A DNA stretch of 64,000 bases from Mycolicibacterium goodii (GCF_001187505.1 NZ_CP012150.1:1302001-1366000); one strand, 5' to 3'. Counted from the first letter of the stretch, positions 41,735 through 51,462 are shown. The notes: generated by a model from the sequence alone, not told the origin. Program-made: numbers and translations.

Positions 41735-44211
41735 GGAGGCGGCGGAGCTCCGGGCACGCCCGGCGGACCGGGCGCCACCGGTGCCCCGGGGGCAACGGGA
41801 GCGCCGGGCGCAACCGGCGGCTGTGGTCCCACCGGCACGGTCGTCGGCGGCCCGATCGGGATCGTGATGCCCGGCGCGACCTCGATGGTCGGCTGAATCA
41901 CCGTCACCGACGGCTGGCCAGGAACGGTGGTGTTGCTGGTCGGCGGGCCCGACGGTGCGGCGGGGGCCTGCGGCACACCCGCGTAGCCACCGATCTCCGT
42001 CGGCTTGGGGAACGATTCGACCTCGGTGCCCTCCAGCGCGCCGTCCATCGTGGCCTTCCAGATGTCCGACGGCAGCCCGGACCCGTAGATCGGCGAACCC
42101 CACTTGTTGACCAGCGGTTTGACCCCCTCGGTGGTGCCGACCCACACCGCGGTGGACAACGACGGCGTGTACCCGACCATCCAGGCGTCGCGGTTGTCTC
42201 CGGTGTCGCCGAGCTGAACGGTGCCGGTCTTGGCCGCCGACGGCCGTCCACCCGCCAGGTTGTGGCCGCGCGACCAACCGGCGATGGGCTGCATCGCGGA
42301 GGTGACATTGTCGGCCACGGCCTTGTCGATGCGCTCCTCACCGTTGTCGTCCTGCGAGGCGTCGAAGAGCACCTGCCCGGACGAGTTGACGACCTTCTGC
42401 ACGAAGTGCGGCTTGTGGTAGACGCCGGACGCCGCGAGCGTGGCGTACGCCGAGGCCATGTCGAGGACCCGGGACTGGTACTGGCCCAGCACCACACCGT
42501 TGTTCGGGGGACCGCCCTTGCCGTCCTCGCTGAGCGTGTGCTCGACGCCGGGGAAGCTCTCGGCCACACCCGCCTCGTGCGCGGCCTTCGCGACGTCGGC
42601 CGGGCCGTTCTCCAGCTTGAGCATCAGCCGGTAGTAGCTGGTGTTCAGCGAGCGCTTGAGCGCCTCGGCGATCGAGCAGGTGCCGCAGCCCTCGCCCTCG
42701 ACGTTGCCGATCTTGATGCCGTTGACCTCAAGGGGCCCACTGTCGATCTGGTAGCCCAGGCCGATGCCCTGCTGCAGCGCCGCGACGAGCGCGAACACCT
42801 TGAACGACGAACCCGTCGGCAGGCCGGCCTGTGCGAAGTCGAAGCCGTTGGCGTCGGACCCGCCGTAGTACGCCTTGATCCCGCCGGTCCGCGGGTCGAT
42901 CGACACGACCGCCGAACGCATGTCGGGATCCTGGCCCTCCAGGTACTTGTCGACGGCGTCGACCGCGGCCTGCTGGGCCTTGGGGTCGATCGTCGTGGTG
43001 ATCTGCAGGCCCTCGGTGTTGAGCGTCTGCTCGTTGATGTCGAACAGGTCGAGCAGTTCGTTGGTCACCTGCCGCTCGATCAGACCGTTCGGGCCCGTCG
43101 TCTGGTTCTGCTGGAACGCATAGTCCGGCGGCACCGTCGGCGGGAACACCTGGGCGTCGCGGTCGGCCTGCGACAGGGCACCGATGTCGACCATGCCGTC
43201 GAGCACCCAGTTCCACCGGTCGGCGGCACCCTCGGGATCCACCGCGGGATCCAGCGTCGAGGGCCGCTGGATGAGCGCCGCGAGCAGCGCCCCCTCGGCG
43301 ACGTTGAGCTGTTCGACGGGTTTGTCGAAGTACGCCTTGGCCGCCGCCGAGATGCCGTAGGCGCCGCGGCCGAAGTAGATGATGTTGAGGTACGCCTGCA
43401 TGACGGCGTCCTTGGACCATTCGCCGGACATCTTGGTCGAGATGACCAGCTCCTTGGCCTTGCGGATCAGACCGCCGATGCCGGCCCGTTCGTCGCCGAC
43501 GAGCGCGTTCTTGACGTACTGCTGCGTGATGGTCGACCCACCCTGCAGACCGCCGCCGCCGAACAGGTTGTTCTTGACCGCGCGCAGGAAGCCGGTCCAC
43601 GAGAAGCCCGGATTCGAATAGAAGTCACGGTCCTCGGCGGCCATCACCGCATCGCGCACATGCACCGGGATCTGGTCGATCTTCACGTCGACCCGGTTGC
43701 CCTCCGGCGGCACGATGCGCGCGATCTCGCTGCCGTCGCTGGCGAGGATCGTCGACACCTGCGGTGTGCGGATGTCGCCGGGCTCGGGAACGTCGACGAT
43801 CATGTACGCCATGCCGAAGGTGATCAGCGGCAGCAGCACCATGACGGCGACGGCGATGGCCGAGCCGCGTCGCACCCATTTCCAGTTGATCTTGAACTGA
43901 CGGTTCCGGCCGGGTCCCGACGGACCACCCGGACCCGACGGGCCACCCCCGCCCGGAGGTGGCGGTGGCGGCGGTTTCGGCGGCGGGGTGCCCTCGAGCG
44001 CGGCCCGCACGACGTCGATGGGCGGCGCGACGTCACCGCCACGCACCGGCGGCAGGACCGCCGTCAGCCGGTCGTCGGGTGGGACCGGAGCCCGGGGCGG
44101 AACCTGCGGACGCGGATTGCGCACCGGGGGCCGGTTTTCCCGCGCACCCAGCCGCCCGGCGGCCTCACGGGCATCGTCGGTCGACCGGGTATGGCGCCCT
44201 TCGTTATTCAC
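41731..44211 (-). CDS. ponA1: Bifunctional class A penicillin-binding protein PonA1
   Basis: An 826-residue peptidoglycan synthase. A Pro/Gly-rich cytoplasmic tail (1-110) precedes one membrane helix (about 117-139). The GT51 transglycosylase domain shows AAEDRDFYSNPG and GGSTITQQYVKN. The transpeptidase domain has the nucleophile motif SSFK, SLN and KTGT. The C-terminus is a long Pro/Ala-rich, PGAPVAPGAP-repeat tail without PASTA domains. GTG at 44211 matches the position of mycobacterial ponA1 starts and overlaps the DUF5318 gene by 8 bases. It polymerises glycan strands at the growing pole. Confidence 0.96.
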   Translation of the reverse strand: MNNEGRHTRSTDDAREAAGRLGARENRPPVRNPRPQVPPRAPVPPDDRLTAVLPPVRGGDVAPPIDVVRAALEGTPPPKPPPPPPPGGGGPSGPGGPSGPGRNRQFKINWKWVRRGSAIAVAVMVLLPLITFGMAYMIVDVPEPGDIRTPQVSTILASDGSEIARIVPPEGNRVDVKIDQIPVHVRDAVMAAEDRDFYSNPGFSWTGFLRAVKNNLFGGGGLQGGSTITQQYVKNALVGDERAGIGGLIRKAKELVISTKMSGEWSKDAVMQAYLNIIYFGRGAYGISAAAKAYFDKPVEQLNVAEGALLAALIQRPSTLDPAVDPEGAADRWNWVLDGMVDIGALSQADRDAQVFPPTVPPDYAFQQNQTTGPNGLIERQVTNELLDLFDINEQTLNTEGLQITTTIDPKAQQAAVDAVDKYLEGQDPDMRSAVVSIDPRTGGIKAYYGGSDANGFDFAQAGLPTGSSFKVFALVAALQQGIGLGYQIDSGPLEVNGIKIGNVEGEGCGTCSIAEALKRSLNTSYYRLMLKLENGPADVAKAAHEAGVAESFPGVEHTLSEDGKGGPPNNGVVLGQYQSRVLDMASAYATLAASGVYHKPHFVQKVVNSSGQVLFDASQDDNGEERIDKAVADNVTSAMQPIAGWSRGHNLAGGRPSAAKTGTVQLGDTGDNRDAWMVGYTPSLSTAVWVGTTEGVKPLVNKWGSPIYGSGLPSDIWKATMDGALEGTEVESFPKPTEIGGYAGVPQAPAAPSGPPTSNTTVPGQPSVTVIQPTIEVAPGITIPIGPPTTVPVGPQPPVAPGAPVAPGAPVAPGPPGVPGAPPPP

Positions 44212-44632
44212 TGGCCGTACGCGCAGATTTGCGCGTGCTCGGCGTACGCTTCGGCCTCCGTGCCTCCGGTGGACGGGGCGCGCCGAGCACGTACGACTTG
44301 ACCAGATGATTCCAACTGCAGGTCCGGCATACCTCCACCACGTGTACCGCGAATTCGTCATAGCGGCTGGCGAGCAACACCAGCTCCTCGGCAGTGCGCG
44401 CCGACCCGGAAACCGGGCCCAGATGCTCACCGAAGACCCACGACACCAGGGTCAACTGTTCTTTTCGGCAGATCGGGCACATCACCGAGCTCTGCTTGCC
44501 GTGGAACTTCGCGGCGCGCAGCAGGTACGGATTGGCGTCGCAGACCTCCGAGACCCCGGTTCGCCCGGAATACACCTCGGCCAGCAGGGACCGCCGCCGC
44601 AGGGCGTAATCCACCACCTGTCTCTGCAATCG
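44204..44632 (-). CDS. DUF5318 protein (Rv0049-like)
   Basis: A 142-residue conserved mycobacterial protein starting VRLQRQVVDYALRRRSLLAE. Two CxxC pairs (VMCPICRK and VEVCRTCSWNHL) suggest a zinc ribbon. A Pro/Arg-rich tail follows. GTG at 44632 is chosen by family start; an ATG at 44686 would add 18 residues. Its overlap with ponA1 implies co-transcription. Function unknown. Confidence 0.85.
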   Translation of the reverse strand, partial: RLQRQVVDYALRRRSLLAEVYSGRTGVSEVCDANPYLLRAAKFHGKQSSVMCPICRKEQLTLVSWVFGEHLGPVSGSARTAEELVLLASRYDEFAVHVVEVCRTCSWNHLVKSYVLGAPRPPEARRPKRTPSTRKSARTASE

Positions 44633-44692
44633 CACGTTGACCAGAGTACGTCGGCCCTTCCCCAGATCGAGGCGCGACCGCGTCACAGCTCA

Positions 44693-44698
44693 TACGAT
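44693..44698 (+). promoter_or_regulatory. -10 element of a leaderless promoter for the DUF1707 gene
   Basis: TACGAT lies 7 bases before the GTG at 44706. With no Shine-Dalgarno present, transcription would start at or next to the start codon, a common leaderless arrangement in mycobacteria. Confidence 0.5.
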
Positions 44699-44705
44699 CA
44701 TCGGC

Positions 44706-45572
44706 GTGGCAACGCGGCAGACGTCCATGACACGGGCAAAAGACAGCGATCGCAACGACACCTGCAAAGTGCTCGACAGTGCGATGGCCGAGGGCCAGCT
44801 GTCGATGGCCGAGCACCGGGACCGGGTCAGCGCCGCGATGAAGGCCGCGACGCTCGGCGAGCTCGCGGCCCTGGTGGCCGATCTGCAGAACGACGCCGCG
44901 CCCGTGCGGTTGCCGACGCTCAAGCCGCCGCGCGGCCCGCGGCCGTCGGGTTCACCCGGCTGGGGTTTCCGGGTCGCCTCGGCGGTGGTGCTGGTGCTGC
45001 TGGGCATCGGGATCGGCTGGGGCGTCTACGGCAACAGCCCGTCCCCGCTGCACCTGGCGTCGGATCCGGGCGCGCAGCCCGACGGCATCCCCGCCGAGGT
45101 GCTCGCTGCCCCAAGGCAATTGCAGTCGCTCAACGGCTTCAAGGGGCTGTTTGAGCAGATGCACAAGAAGTTCGGCAACACCATGGGCTACGAGCTGGAC
45201 ATCCATTCCGACATCGCGTTCCTGGACCGGCCCGACCCGTCGGACAACCGCCGCGAGATGAGCTACCAGTACCGCGGCGGCTGGGGTGACCCGACCGGCT
45301 CGCCGACGGCGGTGGACAGCGACGCGCGGCTCGTGGACCTGTCGAAGTTCGACTTCGAGAAGACCCTGGCGGTCGCGCGGGGCGCCCCGGACACCGTCGG
45401 CGTCAAGCGCGCCGACGTCAAGGAGATATGGCTGCGGATCAGCCCGTCCGAGGATCCGGCGACCCCCGAGTTGGTGAACGTCGAAATCTTCGTCACCAGC
45501 GAGTTCGGCAGCGGCCGCGTCGAGCTGTACCCGGACGGCACCACCAAGGCGATCTGGCCCGCGGATCGCTGA
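44706..45572 (+). CDS. DUF1707 membrane protein (Rv0048c-like)
   Basis: A 288-residue protein. The N-terminal SHOCT-like DUF1707 region (about 10-60) has SDRNDTCKVLDSAMAEGQLSMAEHRDRV. A single membrane helix (VASAVVLVLLGIGIGWGVYG) leads to an extracytoplasmic domain of about 170 residues with no recognised motif. The GTG at 44706 fits the leaderless promoter; the open frame upstream is non-coding in character. Divergent from the DUF5318-ponA1 operon. Confidence 0.85.
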   Translation: MATRQTSMTRAKDSDRNDTCKVLDSAMAEGQLSMAEHRDRVSAAMKAATLGELAALVADLQNDAAPVRLPTLKPPRGPRPSGSPGWGFRVASAVVLVLLGIGIGWGVYGNSPSPLHLASDPGAQPDGIPAEVLAAPRQLQSLNGFKGLFEQMHKKFGNTMGYELDIHSDIAFLDRPDPSDNRREMSYQYRGGWGDPTGSPTAVDSDARLVDLSKFDFEKTLAVARGAPDTVGVKRADVKEIWLRISPSEDPATPELVNVEIFVTSEFGSGRVELYPDGTTKAIWPADR

Positions 45573-45597
45573 GTTCTCCGGCTCCGCCTGCGTTCAA

Positions 45598-45623
45598 GCT
45601 GACAAATGATGTACTTTGTCAGC
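45598..45623. promoter_or_regulatory. Palindrome upstream of padR
   Basis: GCTGACAAA-TGATGTAC-TTTGTCAGC has perfect 9-bp arms and an 8-base spacer, 100 bases before the PadR gene and 25 bases after the DUF1707 stop. It may be the PadR operator; a terminator role is also possible. Confidence 0.5.
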
Positions 45624-45722
45624 CTGTGGTAGCGCTCAATATATCGGCGCGATACAGTTGGCCGAGGTGTTGATCCGTCGTAACGACAACTCCACAACGA
45701 GCCACATCGATATCGACAGGGG

Positions 45723-46277
45723 GTGATTCCGGTGCTGGAGCTCGCGATCCTGGGTCTTCTGCTCGAATCGCCCATGCACGGCTACGAGCTGCGCAAACGA
45801 CTGACGGGTCTGTTGGGGGCCTTTCGGGCCTTCTCGTACGGTTCGCTCTATCCGGCCCTGCGACGCATGCAGGCCGACGGGCTGATCGTCGAGGACGCCC
45901 CCGGAGAAGGAGCCTCCAAGGTGCGCCGGGCGCGCCGGGTCTACCAGCTCACCGACGCAGGTAAACAGCGGTTCGCCGAGTTGGTCGCCGACACCGGACC
46001 GCAGAACTACTCCGACGACGGCTTCGGTGTGCACCTGGCCTTCTTCAACCGCACCCCGGCCGAGGCCAGGATGCGGATCCTGGAAGGTCGCCGTCGTCAG
46101 GTGGAGGAACGCCGGGAAGGTCTGCGTGAAGCCGTGGCGCGGGCCAGCAGTTCGTTCGACCGCTACACCCGTCAACTCCACCAGCTGGGCCTGGAGTCCA
46201 GTGAACGAGAAGTCAAATGGCTCAACGAATTGATAGCGGCAGAACGGCTGAGCCAGGGGCGCACCGACAACCCATGA
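45723..46277 (+). CDS. PadR-family transcriptional regulator (Rv0047c-like)
   Basis: A 184-residue PadR. The winged HTH contains LAILGLLLESPMHGYELRKRL and YGSLYPALRRMQADGLI, and the wing ends VYQLTDAGKQRF. The C-terminal half is helical, with RRRQVEERREGLREAVARA forming the dimerisation coiled coil. A GTG start is used. It lies 77 bases upstream of ino1 on the same strand, so it may be co-transcribed with or regulate ino1. The inverted repeat at 45598 is a candidate site. Confidence 0.92.
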   Translation: MIPVLELAILGLLLESPMHGYELRKRLTGLLGAFRAFSYGSLYPALRRMQADGLIVEDAPGEGASKVRRARRVYQLTDAGKQRFAELVADTGPQNYSDDGFGVHLAFFNRTPAEARMRILEGRRRQVEERREGLREAVARASSSFDRYTRQLHQLGLESSEREVKWLNELIAAERLSQGRTDNP

Positions 46278-46354
46278 ACGCACCCCCGGCACAGCCCTGA
46301 GATTGCAAACGAGGCCGCTGGCCGAGCAATACGGAACGAGTAAGGAGACCGTCC

Positions 46355-47434
46355 ATGTCTGAGCACACGGGAGAAATCCGGGTGGCCATTGTCGGCGTCG
46401 GTAACTGCGCGTCCTCCCTGGTACAGGGTGTGCAGTACTACCGCAACGCCGACGAGAACACGACCGTGCCCGGGCTGATGCACGTCAAGTTCGGCCCGTA
46501 CCACGTGCGCGACGTCAACTTCGTCGCCGCGTTCGACGTGGACGCCAAGAAGGTCGGCTTCGACCTGTCCGAGGCGATCTTCGCCTCGGAGAACAACACC
46601 ATCAAGATCGCCGACGTGCCGCCGCTGAATGTGCCGGTGCTGCGCGGCCCGACCCTGGACGGCATCGGCAAGTACTACGCCGACACCATCGAGGTCTCCG
46701 ACGCCGAGCCCGCCGACGTCGTCAAGGCGCTCAAGGACGCCAGGGTCGACGTGCTGGTCTCCTACCTGCCCGTGGGCTCCGAAGAGGCCGACAAGTTCTA
46801 TGCCCAGTGCGCGATCGACGCGGGCGTGGCCTTCGTCAACGCCCTGCCGGTGTTCATCGCATCCGACCCGGTGTGGGCCAAGAAGTTCGCCGACGCCGGT
46901 GTGCCGATCGTCGGTGACGACATCAAGAGCCAGGTCGGCGCCACCATCACCCACCGCGTGATGGCCAAGCTGTTCGAGGACCGCGGTGTGCAACTCGACC
47001 GCACCATGCAGCTCAACGTCGGCGGCAACATGGACTTCCTCAACATGCTCGAGCGCTCGCGTCTCGAATCCAAGAAGATCTCCAAGACCCAGGCCGTCAC
47101 CTCCAACCTGCAGCGCGAGTTCAACACCAAGGACGTGCACATCGGCCCGTCCGATCACGTCGGCTGGCTCGACGACCGCAAGTGGGCCTACGTCCGCCTC
47201 GAAGGCCGCGCCTTCGGCGATGTGCCGCTGAACCTGGAGTACAAGCTCGAGGTGTGGGACTCCCCCAACTCCGCGGGCGTGATCATCGACGCGATCCGCG
47301 CCGCCAAGATCGCCCAGGACCGCGGCATCGGCGGCCCGGTCGAGGCGGCCTCGGCCTACCTGATGAAGAGCCCGCCCAAGCAGCTGCCCGACGACATCGC
47401 CCGCGCCGAGCTCGAAACCTTCATCGAGGGCTGA
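46355..47434 (+). CDS. ino1: Inositol-3-phosphate synthase
   Basis: A 359-residue NAD-dependent cyclase converting glucose 6-phosphate to myo-inositol phosphate, the first step toward mycothiol and phosphatidylinositol mannosides. The Rossmann motif [10 protein letters not shown] (14-23) and the conserved [26 protein letters not shown] and [13 protein letters not shown] blocks are present. AAGGAG precedes the ATG. The length is that of actinobacterial enzymes. A strong hairpin follows the stop. Confidence 0.97.
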   Translation: MSEHTGEIRVAIVGVGNCASSLVQGVQYYRNADENTTVPGLMHVKFGPYHVRDVNFVAAFDVDAKKVGFDLSEAIFASENNTIKIADVPPLNVPVLRGPTLDGIGKYYADTIEVSDAEPADVVKALKDARVDVLVSYLPVGSEEADKFYAQCAIDAGVAFVNALPVFIASDPVWAKKFADAGVPIVGDDIKSQVGATITHRVMAKLFEDRGVQLDRTMQLNVGGNMDFLNMLERSRLESKKISKTQAVTSNLQREFNTKDVHIGPSDHVGWLDDRKWAYVRLEGRAFGDVPLNLEYKLEVWDSPNSAGVIIDAIRAAKIAQDRGIGGPVEAASAYLMKSPPKQLPDDIARAELETFIEG

Positions 47435-47445
47435 TCTTCGCGATC

Positions 47446-47484
47446 TTGTGGAGTCTTACCAGTGGTCGGGGTAAGGCTCCACAA
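47446..47484 (+). terminator. Long hairpin after ino1
   Basis: TTGTGGAGTCTTACC (47446-47460) and GGTAAGGCTCCACAA (47470-47484) form a 15-bp stem with one U-G pair and a 9-base loop, starting 12 bases after the ino1 stop. The next gene begins 20 bases later. Most likely an ino1 terminator. Confidence 0.7.
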
Positions 47485-47503
47485 ATCGCTTAGGGTCGGG
47501 CAC

Positions 47504-48409
47504 ATGTCGACCTCACCTGAGATCTCCGACGACGAGCTGCCCACCCTCGACGAGTTCGCGCTGCTGCACGAGAACGCCGCGCAGATCGGGCGCACGCAAC
47601 CGCTGCCACCGGTCGAGCGCATCACCCACGGCGCGGTCAGCGCGCTGAAGTTCGGCGCCGAAGCGCCCCGGGTGGTCTTCCTGCACGGCGGCGGCCAGAA
47701 CGCCCACACCTGGGACACCGTGATCCTGGGCCTCGGTGAACCCGCGCTGGCCGTCGACCTGCCCGGGCACGGCCGCTCACAGTGGCGCGAAGACGGCGAC
47801 TACGGGCCGAAGCTCAACGCCGAGACCATCAAACCCGTGCTGCGCGACCTCGCCCCCGAGCCGCGCCTGGTGGTCGGGATGTCCCTCGGCGGGCTCACCG
47901 CCCTGCGCATCGCGGCCACCGAGCCCGCCCTTGTCCCCGAACTCGTGCTCGTCGACGTCACCCCGTCGGCACCCGAGCGGCACACCGCGATGACCAAGGC
48001 CCAGATGGGCACCGTGGCGCTGGTCCGCGAGAACCGCACCTTCCCCAGTTTTGCCGCGATGCTGGACGTGACCGTCCAGGCGGCCCCGCACCGCGACCGG
48101 AACTCGTTGCGCCGCGGCGTCTTCCACAACTCGAAACGGCTCGAGGACGGTACCTGGACCTGGCGCTACGACTCGTTCCGCAAGGGCGACGGGTTCGAGG
48201 GCCTGTGGGACGACGTCGCGGCCATCACCATGCCCACGACCCTGGTGCGCGGGGCCAACTCGTTCTTCGTCGACGACGCGGACGCCGAACAGTTCGCCAA
48301 CCGCGCGCCGGGCTTCCGGCGCACCCACATCGTCGCCGATGCGGGCCACTCGGTGCAGGGCGACCAGCCGGCCAAGCTCGTGGAGATTTTGCGCGCGATC
48401 CTCGGCTGA
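47504..48409 (+). CDS. Alpha/beta hydrolase (Rv0045c-like esterase)
   Basis: A 301-residue hydrolase. The oxyanion loop is FLHGGGQNAHTWD, the nucleophile elbow GMSLGG and the catalytic His lies in VADAGHSVQGDQP. No signal peptide is visible, so it is intracellular. Position after ino1 corresponds to Rv0045c, an ester hydrolase with an unsettled physiological substrate. ATG at 47504 is chosen because TTAGGGT lies about 10 bases upstream as a -10-like box and there is no Shine-Dalgarno; an ATG at 47462 would lie inside the hairpin. Confidence 0.88.
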   Translation: MSTSPEISDDELPTLDEFALLHENAAQIGRTQPLPPVERITHGAVSALKFGAEAPRVVFLHGGGQNAHTWDTVILGLGEPALAVDLPGHGRSQWREDGDYGPKLNAETIKPVLRDLAPEPRLVVGMSLGGLTALRIAATEPALVPELVLVDVTPSAPERHTAMTKAQMGTVALVRENRTFPSFAAMLDVTVQAAPHRDRNSLRRGVFHNSKRLEDGTWTWRYDSFRKGDGFEGLWDDVAAITMPTTLVRGANSFFVDDADAEQFANRAPGFRRTHIVADAGHSVQGDQPAKLVEILRAILG

Positions 48410-48551
48410 GGAGATCACCAGATCGTCGGGCCGGCCCGAATACACCGATCGTTCATCTTCTCCTTGCCGGATGATTGCCGTGCTGCCGTAACTTCCGCCG
48501 TGACCGGCCGATCAGCCCTCGGCCGGTGTCGAGCGAAAGGACGTACCGGCC

Positions 48552-50630
48552 GTGGCGCTTGTGCCGTTGAATCTCTTTGTCACCCACCGCGGCAAGTCAT
48601 CCCGCCAGCACATCACCTGCCGCTACCGCTGCGGGGATGCGTGCTCCAAACCCGCACCCAACACCAGTGACAACGAGTACTTCGGCGACATCGTCGCGCA
48701 GATGTCGCGCCGGTCGATGCTGCGCGCCGCGGGCGTCACGGTGCTGGCCGTCGGGGCGGGGTCCGCGCTCGCGGCCTGCGGCACCGACGAGCAGCCCAAC
48801 GCCGCACCCAGCTCGACAACCGAGCCCGCGGTCACCCCACCCGGGTTGAGGTTCGACGCCGTCGCGCCCAATACCGAAGACGCCCTGGTCATTCCGCAGG
48901 GGTACCGCCAGCAGGTGGTGATCGCCTGGGGTGACCCGGTGCTGCCGGACGCCCCGCCGTTCGACATCGCCGCGCAGACCGCCGTGGCGCAACGCAAACA
49001 GTTCGGGTTCAACAACGACTTCGCGGCGCTGATGCCGATCCCGGGGCAGCGCAACCGGTTTCTGCTCGTGACCAACTTCGAGTACGCCACGCCGCAGTTC
49101 ATGTTCTCCGGTTACGACCCCGAGGCACCCACGCGGGACCAGTTCGACATCGAGATCGCCGCGATGGGCATGGGTGTCGTCGAGGTGGAACGCGCCGACG
49201 ACGGCGCACTACGGCCGGTGATGGGCCGCTACAACCGCCGCATCACCGCCGACACCCCGTTCACGCTCACCGGACCGGCCGCGGGCACCGACTTCGTCAA
49301 GACCGCGGCCGACCCCACCGGCCGGACCGTTGCGGGCACCTTCGCCAACTGTGCTGGTGGTGTAACCCCGTGGGGCACAGTGCTTTCCGGCGAGGAAAAC
49401 TTCCACGGTTACTTCGGCGCGCCGGCCGACGCCCCGGCCCCGAAACCCGTCGAGGGCGACCGCTTCGACCGCTACGGCATCGCGCTGGAACCGTCCGAGC
49501 TGCGCTGGGAGTCCTTCGACCCACGCTTCGATCTGGCGGTGACCCCCAACGAGGTCAACCGGTTCGGCTACGTCGTCGAGGTCAATCCGTGGGATCCCGC
49601 CTCGACCCCGGTCAAGCACTCGGCGCTGGGCCGGTTCAAGCACGAGGGTGCCACGATCCACGTCACCGCCGACGGCAGCGTCGTCGCCTACACCGGCGAC
49701 GACGAACGCTTCGACTACATGTACAAGTTCGTCGCGGCCAAGAAGGTGGTGCCGGGCTGGGAGAACGATCCCGCCGCGATGGCGCACAACATGACGATTC
49801 TCGACGAGGGAACGCTCTACGTCGCGAAACTGGGCAGCGACATCCCGGCCGAAGAGATCGACGGCACCGGCAAGCTGCCGTCGTCGGGATCCTTCCGCGG
49901 GACCGGCACCTGGATCCCGCTGCTCAAGTCGGGTCCGGATGGCACCGGTGAATCCCTGGTCGACGGCATGACCGCCGCCGAGGTCGCGGTGTTCACCCGC
50001 TTCGCGGCCGATAAGGCCGGCGCCACCAAGATGGACCGGCCCGAGGACATCGAGGCCAATCCGCACACCGGCAAGGTGTACGTCGCGCTGACCAACAACG
50101 ACAAGCGCGGCACCGACGGCGAACCGGCGCCCGACGCCGCCAATCCGCGCTCGGAGAACAAGAACGGTCAGATCCTGGAGATCACCGACAACCACACCGG
50201 CACCGATTTCAGCTGGGACCTGCTGATGGTGTGCGGCGACCCCGACGCCGCCGACACCTACTACGCCGGCTTCGACAAGGCGGCGGTGAGCCCGATCTCG
50301 TGCCCCGACAACCTGGCCTTCGACCGTCACGGGAACCTGTGGATCTCGACCGACGGCAACGCCCTCGGTGCCAACGACGGCCTCTTCGCGGTGGCGCTCG
50401 ACGGCCCGAATCGCGGTGAGACCAAACAGTTCCTGTCGGTTCCGCTCGGCGCGGAGACCTGTGGCCCGGTGGTCACCGACGACGTGGTGACGGTGTGCGT
50501 GCAACACCCGGGCGAAAGCGACGACCACAGCCTGGACAACCCGCTGTCACACTGGCCCGGCGGCGGCGCCACCCCGGCCCGGCCCGCGGTGGTCGCGGTG
50601 TGGAAACCGCAAGGCCAGATCGGGGTGTAG
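48552..50630 (+). CDS. PhoX-family alkaline phosphatase-like protein (DUF839)
   Basis: A 692-residue protein. A Tat signal begins about 50 residues in (SRRSMLRAAG) and ends in a lipobox-like LAAC (Cys76), so the first 50 residues are an unusual extension. The PhoX domain includes GTFANCAGGVTPWGTVLSGEEN, GRFKHEG, MDRPEDIEANPHTGKVYVAL and SCPDNLAFDRHGNLWISTDG. PhoX enzymes are calcium/iron-dependent phosphomonoesterases for phosphate scavenging. The gene is absent from the corresponding M. tuberculosis order as I recall it. No clear Pho box seen. Confidence 0.92.
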   Translation: MALVPLNLFVTHRGKSSRQHITCRYRCGDACSKPAPNTSDNEYFGDIVAQMSRRSMLRAAGVTVLAVGAGSALAACGTDEQPNAAPSSTTEPAVTPPGLRFDAVAPNTEDALVIPQGYRQQVVIAWGDPVLPDAPPFDIAAQTAVAQRKQFGFNNDFAALMPIPGQRNRFLLVTNFEYATPQFMFSGYDPEAPTRDQFDIEIAAMGMGVVEVERADDGALRPVMGRYNRRITADTPFTLTGPAAGTDFVKTAADPTGRTVAGTFANCAGGVTPWGTVLSGEENFHGYFGAPADAPAPKPVEGDRFDRYGIALEPSELRWESFDPRFDLAVTPNEVNRFGYVVEVNPWDPASTPVKHSALGRFKHEGATIHVTADGSVVAYTGDDERFDYMYKFVAAKKVVPGWENDPAAMAHNMTILDEGTLYVAKLGSDIPAEEIDGTGKLPSSGSFRGTGTWIPLLKSGPDGTGESLVDGMTAAEVAVFTRFAADKAGATKMDRPEDIEANPHTGKVYVALTNNDKRGTDGEPAPDAANPRSENKNGQILEITDNHTGTDFSWDLLMVCGDPDAADTYYAGFDKAAVSPISCPDNLAFDRHGNLWISTDGNALGANDGLFAVALDGPNRGETKQFLSVPLGAETCGPVVTDDVVTVCVQHPGESDDHSLDNPLSHWPGGGATPARPAVVAVWKPQGQIGV

Positions 50631-50664
50631 CCGCTGTCACGGTGACCCGGCTACGCTCGCACAG

Positions 50665-51462
50665 GTGACTCCGCCTATCCGCATAGGGGTTCAGCTGCAA
50701 CCCCAGCATTCACCCGAATACCGCTACATCCGCGATGCGGTGCGCCGCTGTGAGGACATCGGCGTCGACATCGCGTTCAACTGGGACCACTTCTTCCCGC
50801 TGTACGGCGACCCCGACGGCGCCCACTACGAATGCTGGACCATGCTCGGCGCCTGGGCCGAGCAGACGTCGCGCATCGAGATCGGCGCGCTGGTCACGTG
50901 CAACTCGTACCGCAACCCCGAACTGCTCGCCGACATGGCCCGCACGGTGGACAACATCTCCGACGGCAGGCTCATCCTCGGGATCGGATCCGGTTGGAAG
51001 CAAAAGGACTACGACGAATACGGCTACGAGTTCGGCACCGCGGGCAGCCGCCTGGACGATCTGGCCGCGGCGCTGCCCCGCATCCGCGCACGGCTGGGCA
51101 AGCTCAACCCGGCGCCGACGCGCGAGATCCCGATCCTGATCGGCGGGCAGGGCGAGCGCAAGACCCTGCGCCTGGTGGCCGAGCACGCCCACATCTGGCA
51201 CGCATTCGTCGACCGCACCAGCTATCCCGGCAAGGCCGAGGTGCTCGACGGCCACTGCGCGGACGTCGGTCGCGACGCGGCGAGCATCGAACGGTCGGCG
51301 GGGGTGCAGTCCGAGGGCGGCATCGACGCGATGCTGGCCGAGGCCGACGCGCTTGCCGATCTCGGGGTGACGATCCTGACCGTCGGGGTCAACGGTCCCG
51401 ACTACGATCTGAGCGCCGCCGAGGCGCTGTGCCGGTGGCGTGACGGACGCCAACGGAACTGA
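50665..51462 (+). CDS. LLM-class F420-dependent oxidoreductase (Rv0044c-like)
   Basis: A 265-residue luciferase-like TIM barrel. It starts IRIGVQLQPQHSPEYRYIRD and contains AFNWDHFFPLYG, RIEIGALVTCNSYRNPELLADMA and LILGIGSGWKQKDY, typical of F420-binding LLM enzymes. It would transfer hydride between F420 and an unknown alcohol, imine or similar substrate. GTG start 34 bases after the PhoX gene. Downstream is a GntR regulator as in M. tuberculosis. Confidence 0.92.
   Translation: MTPPIRIGVQLQPQHSPEYRYIRDAVRRCEDIGVDIAFNWDHFFPLYGDPDGAHYECWTMLGAWAEQTSRIEIGALVTCNSYRNPELLADMARTVDNISDGRLILGIGSGWKQKDYDEYGYEFGTAGSRLDDLAAALPRIRARLGKLNPAPTREIPILIGGQGERKTLRLVAEHAHIWHAFVDRTSYPGKAEVLDGHCADVGRDAASIERSAGVQSEGGIDAMLAEADALADLGVTILTVGVNGPDYDLSAAEALCRWRDGRQRN

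Noticed and set aside
41731..41880. GC-rich short repeats at the ponA1 3' end
   Set aside because: They encode the PGAPVAPGAP-type tail of PonA1.
42262..44301. 679-codon plus-strand frame across ponA1
   Set aside because: Exact antisense of ponA1 with shadow composition in GC-rich DNA.
48440..48551. Possible Pho box before the PhoX gene
   Set aside because: Only a single GTTCATC-like element is present; no second repeat at the required spacing.
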